From the NCBI RefSeq assembly GCF_027587175.1, contig NZ_JAPCID010000007.1:124001-188000 (forward strand): a DNA stretch of 64,000 nucleotides, in the 5' to 3' direction. The stretch's first letter is position 1. Each line of letters starts with the position of its first letter. The notes beneath the pieces are model-generated. The model searched no databases. It was given only the letters and a program-made list of their open reading frames with translations, and had not been told where the DNA came from. This DNA comes from Solirubrobacter deserti (lineage in GTDB: Bacteria > Actinomycetota > Thermoleophilia > Solirubrobacterales > Solirubrobacteraceae). The translations under genes were made by a program, and so were the position numbers. Positions 42,490 through 51,567 of the stretch are shown here, piece after piece.

Positions 42490-44811
42490 GTGGAGCGCGC
42501 ACCCGCACTGGAGACGCTGGACGACCTCCGGCGCCTGCACGAGACGCTGGTCCGCAGGCGACGGGCCGGCGTCGTCGTGCCCGTCGAGCTGGGGGAGCTC
42601 GACGACGCGCGCTTCGTCGAGCCGGGCTTCGAGTACGCGTACACGCTCGAGCGGCTGCGCTGGCTGTGCGCGCACGAGCAGCCGCGCTTCGCCGCGCCGA
42701 CCGACCTCGCCCCGCACCGCCCGCTGGACGCCGAGCAGCTCGCGGCGGCGAAGGCGCCCGGAGGCGTCGTGCAGGTGATCGCACCCGCGGGCTCCGGGAA
42801 GACGACGGTGCTCGTCGAGCGGGTCCGCGAGCTGCTCGCGCGCGGCGCGCAGCCGGACCGCGTCCTGTGCATGACGTTCAACGAGGCGGCCGCGGCCGAG
42901 CTGCGCACACGGCTGCGCACGGCGGGCGCCGGAAGCGTCGCGGCGCGCACGTTCCACTCGGTCGGGCGGCGCATCATCGCCGCGCGGCTCGAGGGCCGCG
43001 AGCTCCAGCACGAGTGGACCGTCGCGCAGTGGGCGCGCTTCGCCCGCCAGGCCGCGGCGGAGCTCGGCACGCAGCCGCCCGACCCCGCCGAGCTGCCGGC
43101 CGCGATCAGCGCGATCCGCCTCGGCGAGCTCGCGAGCCCGGACGAGTGGGAGCCGCGCTGCCCGGAGGAGGACCGCACCGTCGCGCGCGTCTACCGCCTG
43201 GTCGAGCGGGAGAAGGCGCGCCGCCGGCTCTACGACTTCGACGACATGATCGTGCACGCCGTCCGGCTGCTGCGCGCCGACCCCACCGCCCGCGCGCAGT
43301 GGCAGTCCGCGTTCCACCACGTGCTGGTCGACGAGTATCAGGACATCGAGCCCGCGCAGGAGCTGCTCGTCCGCATGCTGGCCGCGCCGCACGACGATCT
43401 GTTCGTGGTCGGCGACGAGGACCAGACGCTGTACGGCTGGCGGCGAGCGAGCGTCCGCACGATGCTCGATCTCCAGAAGGCGTACCCGACGCTGCACCGC
43501 GTCGCGCTCGAGCACAACTACCGCTGCACGCCGGAGGTGGTCCGCGCGAGCGCGACCCTGATCGGCCACAACGCCCGGCGCTTCGCCAAGCCGATCCGCT
43601 CGGCTCCGGACCGCACGCCGGGCGGCGAGCGCGCGATCCGCGTCGCCGCCGGCGGCGCGCCGCGGCTGCTCGCGCGCAAGCTCGCCGCCTACACCCGGCC
43701 CGACATCGCCGTGCTCGGCCGCACGATCAACGCGCTGCGCCCGTTCGCGCTCGCCGCCGCGGACGCGGGCGTGCGGATCTCCGGGCCGCAGGAGCTGTTC
43801 GAGGCAACGGGCGCGCAGGAGACGCTCGAGGCGTACTTCGCCGTGCTCAGCTCACCCCGCACCGCGACCGAGGCGGACCTGCGCGTGCTGCTGCGCCGCC
43901 CGGGCCGCGGCCTGCCGGTCGACGCCGCTCAGCGGCTCGCGGATGCCCTCGCGCGCGGCGCGTCGCTCCCGCAAGCGGTCGAGCGGCTGCCGGGCGTCGA
44001 GGGCTGGCGGCTGGACCGCGCCGCCGAGCAACTCTCCGCGCTCACCAGCGCCCGCGACGCCGCGACCGTCATCCGCCGCCTGCGCAAGGACGGCCTGGAC
44101 CGCCACTTCGACGAGGTCGCGCGCGCGTCCGCCCGCCCGGACCGCGACGACCGCAAGGTCCTCGACGAGGCCGAGCAGGAAGCGCGCGGGCACTCGGTCA
44201 CCGAGTACGCCGCGCTGCTCGAGACCCGCCGGCTGTCACTGCGCCGCGCCCGCGACGACCACAGCGGCATCGAGCTCACCACCGTCCACCGCGCAAAGGG
44301 CCGCCAGTGGCCGCGGGTCGTGCTCGTGGCCTGCGACGAAGGCGTGCTCCCGCACCGCAACGCGCTCGAGGACGACACGCCGGGCGAGGGCGCGGAGGCC
44401 GAGCGCCGGATCGCCTACGTCGCCTTCACGCGCGCGATGGAGGAGCTGTCGATCCTGCATACCGAGGGCCGCCCGAGCCGGTTCCTGCACGAGGCCGGCC
44501 TGATCGAGGCGCCGCCCGCCCCGAAGCCGGAGCCGGACTCGCCACCGGTCCGCGCCTCCACGTGGCAGCCGCCGACCCTGCACGGCGCCGCGACCACCGA
44601 CCACGGCAAGGCCCTCGAACACGCGGCGCACGCGCTCACGGGCGAGGCGGAAGGCACCGTCGGCGAGCTCGTCGGCGCGCTCACGGAGGCGGAGCGCCGG
44701 CGCCTGTTCCGCGCGGTTCCCGGCCTCGATGCCCGGCAACGGGTGCAGGACCTGCCCGCGCGCACGCGCCGCTCGCTCGCCGCGACGCTGCGGGTCATGG
44801 CGAGGCGCTGA
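42490..44811 (+). CDS. UvrD/Rep-family DNA helicase
   Basis: The protein has 773 residues. Helicase motifs appear in order: Walker A APAGSGKTT (about residue 98), TFNEAAAAELR, the Walker B-like VDEYQDI, GDEDQTLYGWRRA, HNYRCTPEVV, TTVHRAKGRQWPRV and AYVAFTRAMEEL. It should unwind DNA 3' to 5' in repair. The C-terminal 130 residues have no clear motif. The GTG at 42490 is the start; it follows the VOC gene by 20 bases. Both this gene and the next read in the same direction. Confidence 0.9.
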   Translation: MERAPALETLDDLRRLHETLVRRRRAGVVVPVELGELDDARFVEPGFEYAYTLERLRWLCAHEQPRFAAPTDLAPHRPLDAEQLAAAKAPGGVVQVIAPAGSGKTTVLVERVRELLARGAQPDRVLCMTFNEAAAAELRTRLRTAGAGSVAARTFHSVGRRIIAARLEGRELQHEWTVAQWARFARQAAAELGTQPPDPAELPAAISAIRLGELASPDEWEPRCPEEDRTVARVYRLVEREKARRRLYDFDDMIVHAVRLLRADPTARAQWQSAFHHVLVDEYQDIEPAQELLVRMLAAPHDDLFVVGDEDQTLYGWRRASVRTMLDLQKAYPTLHRVALEHNYRCTPEVVRASATLIGHNARRFAKPIRSAPDRTPGGERAIRVAAGGAPRLLARKLAAYTRPDIAVLGRTINALRPFALAAADAGVRISGPQELFEATGAQETLEAYFAVLSSPRTATEADLRVLLRRPGRGLPVDAAQRLADALARGASLPQAVERLPGVEGWRLDRAAEQLSALTSARDAATVIRRLRKDGLDRHFDEVARASARPDRDDRKVLDEAEQEARGHSVTEYAALLETRRLSLRRARDDHSGIELTTVHRAKGRQWPRVVLVACDEGVLPHRNALEDDTPGEGAEAERRIAYVAFTRAMEELSILHTEGRPSRFLHEAGLIEAPPAPKPEPDSPPVRASTWQPPTLHGAATTDHGKALEHAAHALTGEAEGTVGELVGALTEAERRRLFRAVPGLDARQRVQDLPARTRRSLAATLRVMARR

Positions 44812-44829
44812 TCCGGGTACCTTCGCCGG

Positions 44830-45165
44830 ATGGATCTCGATGCCGTCCGCGCGACGCTCGAAGCCCGCCGCGACGACACCCGCGCGCGTGTGGCGGTGCT
44901 GGCCAAACGCCCGGAGCGCGGCGCGTCGCAGGGCTTCGGCAAGCGGATCGGCGACGGCACGGTCGAAGCGATCTCCCGCTTCAACGACATCGGCGTCGGC
45001 ACCGCGCTGGAGACCGGGCTCGCACGCACCGAGCGCGCGCTCGCGAAGCTCGACGAGGGCACCTACGGCTGCTGCGACAACTGCGGACAACCGATCGCGG
45101 AGAAGCGCCTGCGCGCGATGCCCGACGTGGTCCTCTGCATCGACTGCGCTAAGCGCGGCGCGTGA
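44830..45165 (+). CDS. DksA/TraR-family zinc-finger protein
   Basis: The protein has 111 residues. A helical N-terminal half is followed by the C-terminal zinc finger CCDNCGQPI...CIDCAKRG (C-x2-C-x17-C-x2-C) and the LRAMPDVVLC segment. Such proteins bind RNA polymerase. The acidic coiled-coil tip of true DksA is not evident. It begins 18 bases after the helicase gene. The last 17 bases overlap the convergent regulator gene. Confidence 0.85.
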   Translation: MDLDAVRATLEARRDDTRARVAVLAKRPERGASQGFGKRIGDGTVEAISRFNDIGVGTALETGLARTERALAKLDEGTYGCCDNCGQPIAEKRLRAMPDVVLCIDCAKRGA

Positions 45166-45703
45166 GCGCGACCAGGTAACGGCACGCGCCGCGCGCGAGG
45201 AACGTGCGCGCCGACGGCACCGGGAACTCGATGCAGTCGCCGGGCTCCAGGTCGTGCGCCGACCCGTCCTCGCGGATCGTCAACGAGCCGTCGAGCATCC
45301 AGATCTGCTGGTGGATGAACGCGTAGGCGTCGGCCGGGTACGCGATCTCGGCCCCGGCGGGCAGCTCGACCTCGACCAGCTCGAGCGGGCCGCCGGCCAC
45401 GGGCGAGAGCGCGCGCCGGCGGTAGCCCGTGTCGGGATCGGTCCACGTCGGCTGCTCGCCCGCGCGCACCAGCCGCCGGTCCGAGCGCTCCGCGCGCGCC
45501 ACCAGCTCGGACAGCGTGAGCCCGAGCGCCGCCGACAGCCGGCCGAGCAGCGCCGCTGTCGGCTGCGCCTCGGCCCGCTCGACCTTCGCGATCATCGCCC
45601 GCGACACGCCGGAGCGCTCCGCCAGGGCGTTCGCCGACAGCCCGCGGGCCTCGCGCGCGGAGCGCACCGTCTCGGCGATGGACGCCGTGAGATCACTTGA
45701 CAC
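45149..45703 (-). CDS. XRE-family regulator with cupin domain
   Basis: The protein has 184 residues. The helix-turn-helix (about 8-62) contains LSANALAERSGVSRAMIAKV. A cupin domain follows (about 100-180, ELVEVELPAGAEIAYPADAY, then DLEPGDCIEFPVPSARTFLA). Such proteins sense a small ligand and repress a neighbouring gene. The GTG at 45703 starts 31 bases from the divergent GNAT gene, and an inverted repeat lies between, so that gene is the likely target. Confidence 0.85.
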   Translation of the reverse strand: MSSDLTASIAETVRSAREARGLSANALAERSGVSRAMIAKVERAEAQPTAALLGRLSAALGLTLSELVARAERSDRRLVRAGEQPTWTDPDTGYRRRALSPVAGGPLELVEVELPAGAEIAYPADAYAFIHQQIWMLDGSLTIREDGSAHDLEPGDCIEFPVPSARTFLARGACRYLVALTRRA

Positions 45704-45728
45704 GATAGTGGACAGTACCGCTACTATC
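45704..45728. promoter_or_regulatory. Operator-like inverted repeat between XRE-cupin and GNAT genes
   Basis: GATAGT (45704-45709) and ACTATC (45723-45728) face each other across 13 bases. The repeat fills almost the whole gap between the divergent start codons. Confidence 0.55.
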
Positions 45729-45734
45729 GGCGAC

Positions 45735-46214
45735 ATGGAAGTACGGCAAGCCACCGCGGACGACGCCCCCGCCTGCGCGGCCATCTACGCCCCGTACGTG
45801 ACCGACACGGCGGTGTCGTTCGAGCTCGAGCCGCCCGACGCGCACGAGATGGCGCGGCGGATCGCCGCCGCGCACGCGTGGCTCGTGCTCGAGGACGAAG
45901 GCCGCGTCGTCGGCTACGCGTACGCGGGCACGTTCCACCCGCGCGCCGCCTACCGCTTCGCGTGCGAGACGAGCGTCTACCTGGAGCGCGGCTTCGAGCG
46001 CCGCGGCGGCGGCCGCGCCCTCTACGCGGTCCTGCTCCCGCTGCTGCGCGAGCGGGGCTTCACGACTGCAATCGCCGGCATGACGCTCCCCAACCCCGGT
46101 AGCGAGGGCCTACACCGCGCGCTGGGCTTCGAGCCCGTCGGGACCTACCGGCGGGTCGGCTTCAAGTTCGACGCCTGGCACGACGTCGCGTGGACGCAGC
46201 TGATGCTTCGGTAG
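45735..46214 (+). CDS. GNAT acetyltransferase of the phosphinothricin/arsinothricin type
   Basis: The protein has 159 residues. MEVRQATADDAPACAAIYAP, TAVSFELEPPDAHEMARRI and AYRFACETSVYLERGFERRG follow the PAT/ArsN1 pattern. The acetyl-CoA loop is ERRGGGRAL. Members acetylate the amino group of phosphinothricin-like compounds, or methionine derivatives. The C-terminal 105 bases of the gene are overlapped, on the other strand, by the MFS gene. Confidence 0.85.
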   Translation: MEVRQATADDAPACAAIYAPYVTDTAVSFELEPPDAHEMARRIAAAHAWLVLEDEGRVVGYAYAGTFHPRAAYRFACETSVYLERGFERRGGGRALYAVLLPLLRERGFTTAIAGMTLPNPGSEGLHRALGFEPVGTYRRVGFKFDAWHDVAWTQLMLR

Positions 46215-47555
46215 CGCCAGCCCCACCAGCGCCCCCGCGAACGACAGCCCGGCGGTGACGCCGAGCGCAGGCGCGAACCCGTCGACGAACTGGGCGGGGG
46301 AGCCGTAGCCGCCGGCGCCCGCGAACACCGCCACCAGCAGCGCGATCCCGAACACGCCGCCGAGCTCACGCAGCGTCGAGTTCGTGCCCGCGGCCTTGCC
46401 GACCGCCTCCGGCGGCACCGCGCCGACCACCGAGTTCTGCCCGGCCGGGAACGTCATCGACACGCCGCAGCCGGCGATGATCAGCGGCGCGATCATGGAC
46501 GCGTACGCGATGCCCGGCTCGGCGATCAGCGCGATCCATCCCATCCCGGTCCCCTGCAGCGCCAGCCCGGCGACCATGAACGGACGCTCCCCGTGGCGGT
46601 CGACCAGCGCGCCCGCGAGCGGCGCCACGAAGAACAGCGTCAGCGTCCACGGCAGCAGGCGCAGGCCGGCGTCCAGCGGCCCGTAACCGAGCCCGGTCTG
46701 CAGGAACTGGGCGAGGAAGAAGACGGCGCCGAACAGCGAGGCGACGGCGAAGAACACAGCCGCGTTGCCCGCCGCGAACGCGCGCGAGCGGAAGAAGCGC
46801 AGCGGCAGCATCGGGTCGGCGACACGCCGCTCCCACGCGATGAACAGCGCCAGGCAGGCGACGCCGGCCGCGAACGCGAACACCACCTCGGCGCTGCCCC
46901 AGCCCGCGAGGTTCCCGCGCACGAGGCCCCACACGACGCCGAACGCCGCGACGCCGACGAGCCCCAGCCCGACGAGGTCGAGCGCGCCGTCCGGTCCGTG
47001 CGACTCCTGCATGCGGCGCGGGATGAGCGCCAGCAGCGCAAGCCCGAGCGGCACGTTGAGCCAGAAGATCCATTCCCAGGCGAGCCCTTCGGTGATCGCG
47101 CCGCCGACGACCGGCCCGCTCGCCACCGCCAGCCCGGTGACGCCGAAGTACACGCCGAGCGCCTGGCCGCGCTTGTCCGGCGCGAACGCGGAGCTGACGA
47201 GCGCCATGCCGAGCGGCATCACCAGCGCGGCGCCCGCACCCTGCACCGCGCGCGCCGCGATCAGCGCGTCCACCGAAGGCGCCAGCGCGCACGCGGCCGA
47301 CCCGGCGACGAAGATCGCTAGCCCGACCGTGAACCCGCGCCGGCGTCCGAACCGGTCGCCGAGCGCGGCGCCCGTCATCAGCAGCACGGCGAAGCTGAGG
47401 TTGTAGGCGTTGACGGTCCACTCGAGCGCCGCGAGCGACGCGTTCAGCTCCACGCGGATCGTCGACAGCGCGGTGGACACGACGAGCGTGTCGAGCGCGA
47501 CCATCAGGGAGGCGGCCGACGCGAGCGCCAGCACCCATCTCGAATCGTGTCTCAT
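46110..47555 (-). CDS. MFS drug exporter (DHA2-like, 14 spans)
   Basis: The protein has 481 residues and about 14 hydrophobic spans. Motif A GAALGDRFGRRRGF and motif C GVTGLAVASGPVVGGAITEG are clear, with WEWIFWLNVPLG as usual for DHA2 exporters. It should use the proton gradient to export drugs. Its last 35 codons lie antisense to the 3' end of the acetyltransferase gene. That tail is hydrophilic and may be dispensable. Confidence 0.9.
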   Translation of the reverse strand: MRHDSRWVLALASAASLMVALDTLVVSTALSTIRVELNASLAALEWTVNAYNLSFAVLLMTGAALGDRFGRRRGFTVGLAIFVAGSAACALAPSVDALIAARAVQGAGAALVMPLGMALVSSAFAPDKRGQALGVYFGVTGLAVASGPVVGGAITEGLAWEWIFWLNVPLGLALLALIPRRMQESHGPDGALDLVGLGLVGVAAFGVVWGLVRGNLAGWGSAEVVFAFAAGVACLALFIAWERRVADPMLPLRFFRSRAFAAGNAAVFFAVASLFGAVFFLAQFLQTGLGYGPLDAGLRLLPWTLTLFFVAPLAGALVDRHGERPFMVAGLALQGTGMGWIALIAEPGIAYASMIAPLIIAGCGVSMTFPAGQNSVVGAVPPEAVGKAAGTNSTLRELGGVFGIALLVAVFAGAGGYGSPAQFVDGFAPALGVTAGLSFAGALVGLALPKHQLRPRDVVPGVELEADPPVGPDGLEAQRAV

Positions 47556-47625
47556 GCCGGGGTAGACACCGGCCCGGCCGCGGATCGGCCGATGAGTTCG
47601 CGCCCTCGGCGGTGTCCGTACGGAT

Positions 47626-48546
47626 ATGAGCGCGACCGCCGAAGCCGTCTTCCGTGCCGAGACCGAACCGCTGCGCCGCGAGCTGGAGCTCCACTGCTAC
47701 CGGATGCTCGGCTCCGTCCAGGACGCCGAGGACCTCGTGCAGGAGACGTTCCTGGCCGCCTGGCGCGGATTCGACGCCTTCGAGGGCCGGTCGTCGCTGC
47801 GCACGTGGCTGTACCGGATCGCGACCAACCGCTGCCTGAACGCGCTGCGCGACGCCGCGCGCCGGCCCGACGAGCACGAGTTCCCGGCCGAGCCGCCGGA
47901 GCCGACGCGGTGGGGCGACGCGCCGTGGCTGCAGCCGCTGCCGGACGAGATCTACGAGGCGCGGGAGGCGGTCGGGCTCGCGTTCGTCTCCGGTCTCCAG
48001 CACCTGCCGCCCACGCAGCGGGCGGTGCTCGTCCTGCGCGACGTGCTCGGCTTCCAGGCGGCCGAGGTGGCGGAGATGCTCGACACGTCCGCCGCGGCGG
48101 TCAACAGCGCGCTGCAGCGCGCTCGCGCGACGCTGGAGACGCGCGTCCCGCCGGCCGACCGCGCGCCCGCCCCGCGCTCGGCGGCCGAACGCGTCGTGGT
48201 CGATCGCTTCGCCGACGCCTTCCAGGCCGGCGACGTCGACACGATCGTCGCCCTGCTGACTGACGACGCGTGGCTGACGATGCCGCCGGCGCCGCACGAG
48301 TACCGGGGCGCGGAGCTGATCGGGCGCTTCCTGCGGACCGTCCCCGCGGGCGGTGACGTGCGCCGCTTCCGCCTCGTGCCGACCCGCGCCAACGGCCAGC
48401 CCGCGTTCGGGCTCTACCTGTCCCGCCGCGCGGTCGGCATTCTCGTCCTCACGGTGGCCGGCGAGCGCGTGAGCGCCATCACCGCCTTCCACGACACGAG
48501 CGTGATCGCGCGCTTCGGGCTACCCCGCACCCTCCCGTACGAGTAG
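47626..48546 (+). CDS. ECF sigma factor with SnoaL-like C-terminal domain
   Basis: The protein has 306 residues. Region 2 (about 15-85; HCYRMLGSVQDAEDLVQETF, then LRTWLYRIATNRCLNALRD) and region 4 (about 125-180; LPPTQRAVLVLRDVLGFQAA) are canonical. A SnoaL-like domain (about 190-290; DRFADAFQAGDVDTIVALLT) takes the place of an anti-sigma partner, as in SigJ/SigG-like factors. The last 27 bases overlap the convergent FkbM gene. Confidence 0.9.
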   Translation: MSATAEAVFRAETEPLRRELELHCYRMLGSVQDAEDLVQETFLAAWRGFDAFEGRSSLRTWLYRIATNRCLNALRDAARRPDEHEFPAEPPEPTRWGDAPWLQPLPDEIYEAREAVGLAFVSGLQHLPPTQRAVLVLRDVLGFQAAEVAEMLDTSAAAVNSALQRARATLETRVPPADRAPAPRSAAERVVVDRFADAFQAGDVDTIVALLTDDAWLTMPPAPHEYRGAELIGRFLRTVPAGGDVRRFRLVPTRANGQPAFGLYLSRRAVGILVLTVAGERVSAITAFHDTSVIARFGLPRTLPYE

Positions 48547-49269
48547 GCAGTCGAGCTCGAGCAGCCCGAGCCCGGCGTCACGTCCGACGCTCGTGAGCTG
48601 CGCGGGCCGGAACCCGAGCGCGCGCAGCCGGTCCAGCGTCTCCAGCCAGCCGGGCGCGCCGTCGTAGATCGCGCGCACGGACAGCTCGACCTGCAGCGCG
48701 ACCACGTGCTGCAGGCAGCCCGCGGCGCCTTCGATCACTTCCAGGTCCCAGCCCTGCGTGTCCGTCTTGAGCAGCACGCGGGCCGCGGGGACGTGGGCGG
48801 TGACGTCGGCGAAGAGCGCGTCGAGGCGCTGGACCTCGACCTCCTCCTGACGGTCAACCTCGCTGCCGCCGAAGTGCTCGACCGAGAAGCGGTTCGGCTC
48901 CAGGAACGACGTGAAGTTGCTCTCGCGCGCGACGTTGATGGTCGCCACGCCGGCCTCACGGCCGAGCGCCAGGCGGTGCGCGCGCCACGCCGGATCGCCG
49001 TCCACGCCGAGCGCCGCGAAGGACGTGGAGACCGGCTCGAAGGAGACGATCTCGCCGCGGTAGCCGTTGGCGCGCAGCAGATGGTGGAAGCCGCCGCGGT
49101 GCGCGCCGACGTCGAGCACGCAGTTCACGTGCGCGCGCTCGATCACGGCGCGCAGGAGCGCGGCGTGCGCGGCCTGCTCGACCGGCAGCGGGTTCGCGGT
49201 GTCGCGCGGGACGTCGCGGTAGAGCGTGTAGCCGAGCCGTTTGAGGCCGCGCTGGACGAGCGCCTTCAT
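48520..49269 (-). CDS. FkbM-family methyltransferase
   Basis: The protein has 249 residues. The S-adenosylmethionine motif is VLDVGAHRGGFHHLLR. LLKTDTQGWDLEVIEGA and the final LGLLELDCLLVRE are typical of FkbM. These enzymes methylate hydroxyls of sugars or polyketides. It is the last gene of a six-gene overlapping operon and overlaps the glycosyltransferase gene (ATGA). Confidence 0.88.
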   Translation of the reverse strand: MKALVQRGLKRLGYTLYRDVPRDTANPLPVEQAAHAALLRAVIERAHVNCVLDVGAHRGGFHHLLRANGYRGEIVSFEPVSTSFAALGVDGDPAWRAHRLALGREAGVATINVARESNFTSFLEPNRFSVEHFGGSEVDRQEEVEVQRLDALFADVTAHVPAARVLLKTDTQGWDLEVIEGAAGCLQHVVALQVELSVRAIYDGAPGWLETLDRLRALGFRPAQLTSVGRDAGLGLLELDCLLVREGAG

Positions 49270-50141
49270 CCGAGCACCACCCGGTCCAGCTCGTCCAGCA
49301 CCGGGGCGCCGGGCTCGAACTTGCGCGCGAAGTCGGCGCCGGAGGCGAGCATCGCGTCGAGATCCTCGCGGCCGAGGACCGCCGGGTGCGCGGCCCCTGG
49401 GGACCAGGTCGAGAAGCGGAGCGGGTCACCGCTCAGCCGCAGTCCGGACGCGTACAGCGCGGTGTGGGGGAGCGACTCGGTCGGCACGATCGCCCGCTCG
49501 TAGTAGCGCAGGAGCGCGGCGGGCGGCTCGGCCACGAGCTCGGCCGCTCGCCGCGAGAGCGTCAGCCAGTCCGTCCCGCGCCGGACGGTGACGCCGGGCC
49601 CGCGGCGCCGCAGCCCGATCGCGGTGCCCCACGGCATGTCGCGCAGCGTGAGCAGCGGGCGCGCCGCGGCGACGGCGCGCCGCACCGCGCGGCCCGGCGG
49701 GCGGACCTGGCGGTAGCGGTAGAAGTAGCGGCGCCCGAACTCGTCGGTCTCGCCGCGCGTCCAGGCCGGCGGCGCGACCGGCGCGCCCTCGACGAACGCG
49801 TCGAACCCGCTCTCGCGCCAGCGGCGCTCGATGTCGGCCAGTGGCCGGAGCGGATAGTCCTGCCCGGAGATCACGGTCAGCCACTCGAACCGGCCGCGCA
49901 GCGCCTGGCGCAGGCTGCGCCGGAGCGCCTGCAGCTGCGTCGGGCCGCCCCAGCCCACGGGCGTCGCCGGCAGCACGCGCTCGACGCCGAGCGCCCGCAG
50001 CGCGGCCTCGTCCACGCGCGTGCGGCGGTCGTCGTGGTGCAGGACGATCGTGCACGCCGGGCTTCCGCGGCGGAGCGTCCGGACGAGCCGCAGCACCTGG
50101 TCGGGGTACTGGTGCGACAGGACGACGTAGACCGTGGTCAC
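49266..50141 (-). CDS. Core-2/I-branching type glycosyltransferase
   Basis: The protein has 291 residues. It opens TTVYVVLSHQYPDQVLRLVR and contains FEWLTVISGQDYPLRPL, the hallmark of the beta-1,6-N-acetylglucosaminyltransferase-like family. It has no membrane span. Its sugar donor and acceptor are unknown. GTG at 50141 overlaps the stop of the acetyltransferase gene (GTGA), so it belongs to the same operon. Together with FkbM it could modify a glycan or natural product. Confidence 0.85.
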   Translation of the reverse strand: MTTVYVVLSHQYPDQVLRLVRTLRRGSPACTIVLHHDDRRTRVDEAALRALGVERVLPATPVGWGGPTQLQALRRSLRQALRGRFEWLTVISGQDYPLRPLADIERRWRESGFDAFVEGAPVAPPAWTRGETDEFGRRYFYRYRQVRPPGRAVRRAVAAARPLLTLRDMPWGTAIGLRRRGPGVTVRRGTDWLTLSRRAAELVAEPPAALLRYYERAIVPTESLPHTALYASGLRLSGDPLRFSTWSPGAAHPAVLGREDLDAMLASGADFARKFEPGAPVLDELDRVVLG

Positions 50142-50662
50142 CAGACGTCGCCGTCGCGCCAGTCGGCGCACAGCAGCTCGCCGTCGAGGTCCAGCTCGCC
50201 GCCGAACACGAGGATCCAGCCGAGCTCGTCGGGCGTGTCCTCGACGCCGTCCGGCGTGAGGATCCGCAGCGCTCCGCGCCACGGCTTCCAGCCGCGGGCG
50301 GTGTAGAACGGCAGGCCTTCGTCGCTGGAGCCGAGCGCGCCGAAGTCGTGGGCGCGCCGGATGATCTCCTCGAGCTCGCCCATGAGCTCCCCCGCGATCC
50401 CCTGGCGGCGCCGGTCGGCGCGCACCGCGACGCCCTCGACGTAGCCCGCGCGAAGCGGGCGGCCGTTGTGGGCGATCGAGCGCTGGACGACCGCCGCGTG
50501 GCCGACGAGCTCGTCGCCGTCCCACGCGAGCGCGTGCATCCCGCCGAGGCAGTGCTCCCAGTCCTCGGGCGTGAGCTCGCCGTCGAACGCGTCCTCGAGC
50601 AACGCGCGGGCGGCGCGCAGCGTGGCGTTGTCGAGCGCGCAGGTGTGAAGGGTCCGGATCAC
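50138..50662 (-). CDS. Aminoglycoside 2'-N-acetyltransferase-like GNAT protein
   Basis: The protein has 174 residues. LTPEDWEHCLGGMHALAWDG, LRAGYVEGVAVRADRRRQGI and ARGWKPWRGALRILTPDG match the AAC(2')-I family, down to the C-terminal CADWRDGDVW. Such enzymes acetylate the 2'-amino group of gentamicin-like drugs, and some also act on cell-wall sugars. The GTG start at 50662 overlaps the stop of the ADP-ribosylglycohydrolase gene. Resistance activity is an inference from the family. Confidence 0.87.
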   Translation of the reverse strand: MIRTLHTCALDNATLRAARALLEDAFDGELTPEDWEHCLGGMHALAWDGDELVGHAAVVQRSIAHNGRPLRAGYVEGVAVRADRRRQGIAGELMGELEEIIRRAHDFGALGSSDEGLPFYTARGWKPWRGALRILTPDGVEDTPDELGWILVFGGELDLDGELLCADWRDGDVW

Positions 50663-51567
50663 AGCGTGGACGAGGGTAGGGGACGCAGCGCCTGGAGCCG
50701 GTCGGCGAAGCCGAGCAGCTCGTCGCGCAGGTGTACCCGCTCCAGCCAGCGGGCGGGAATGCCCTCGAGCCCGTACAGCGCGCCGGCGAGTTGGCCGGCG
50801 ATCGCGGCGGTGGTGTCGGCGTCGTCGCCGAGGTTGACCGCGGCCAGCACGCACGACTCGTAGTCGTCGGTGGAGGCCACCGCCCACAGCGCCGCCTCCA
50901 GCGCGAGCACGATGTAGCCGTTGCCGCGGATCTCCGGCGGCGCCTTGTCCAGGAACGAGCCGGCCGCGACCGCCGCGACCTTCGGGTGCAGGTCCGGCAG
51001 CTCGCGGCGGCGCAGCACGTCCTCCTTCGCCGCCCCGTTGAGCGCCTCCACGAGCAGGAGCGCGAAGTGCCGGGTCGCGTCGACGGCCTCCGGCGCCCCG
51101 TGCGTGGTTCGCGCGCTGTCACCCGCGAAGCGCACGGCCGTGTCGAGGTCGTGCGCCCACGCCATCGGGATCGGCGCGAGCTTCATCAGCGGGCCGTTGC
51201 CCGCGGCGTCCCGCGCCGCATCGCCCGGGAAGGGCTCGCCGGTCTTGCGGAAGCGCTGCAGCGCCTGCCGCGTCGCCCGCCCGATGTCGAAGCACGTCCC
51301 GGTCGACGACCAGTGCCCTTCGCGCCACCACCGCACATAGCGCTGAAGCTGGTCCACCGGATCGAACCCGGCCGTCTCGAGCACACTCTCGGCCAGGCAC
51401 AGCGCCATCGACGTGTCGTCCGTCCACGCGCCCACCGGGAGTTCGAACGGGCCGCCGCCGACCATGTCCGTCACGGGCGGAAACGACCCGGGCGGGGAGA
51501 ACTCGACGGTGGTGCCGACGGCGTCCCCGACCGCCAGCCCGAGCAGACTTCCACGGAAGCGATTCAC
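50659..51567 (-). CDS. ADP-ribosylglycohydrolase (DraG family)
   Basis: The protein has 302 residues. It opens NRFRGSLLGLAVGDAVGTTV. The metal sites are GAWTDDTSMALCLAES near residue 45 and DDADTTAAIAGQLAGALYG near residue 245, so both magnesium motifs are intact. It should remove ADP-ribose from proteins or nucleic acids. The GTG at 51567 overlaps the stop of the ABC permease gene, and the next gene overlaps in turn. No ADP-ribosyltransferase is visible here. Confidence 0.9.
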   Translation of the reverse strand: MNRFRGSLLGLAVGDAVGTTVEFSPPGSFPPVTDMVGGGPFELPVGAWTDDTSMALCLAESVLETAGFDPVDQLQRYVRWWREGHWSSTGTCFDIGRATRQALQRFRKTGEPFPGDAARDAAGNGPLMKLAPIPMAWAHDLDTAVRFAGDSARTTHGAPEAVDATRHFALLLVEALNGAAKEDVLRRRELPDLHPKVAAVAAGSFLDKAPPEIRGNGYIVLALEAALWAVASTDDYESCVLAAVNLGDDADTTAAIAGQLAGALYGLEGIPARWLERVHLRDELLGFADRLQALRPLPSSTL

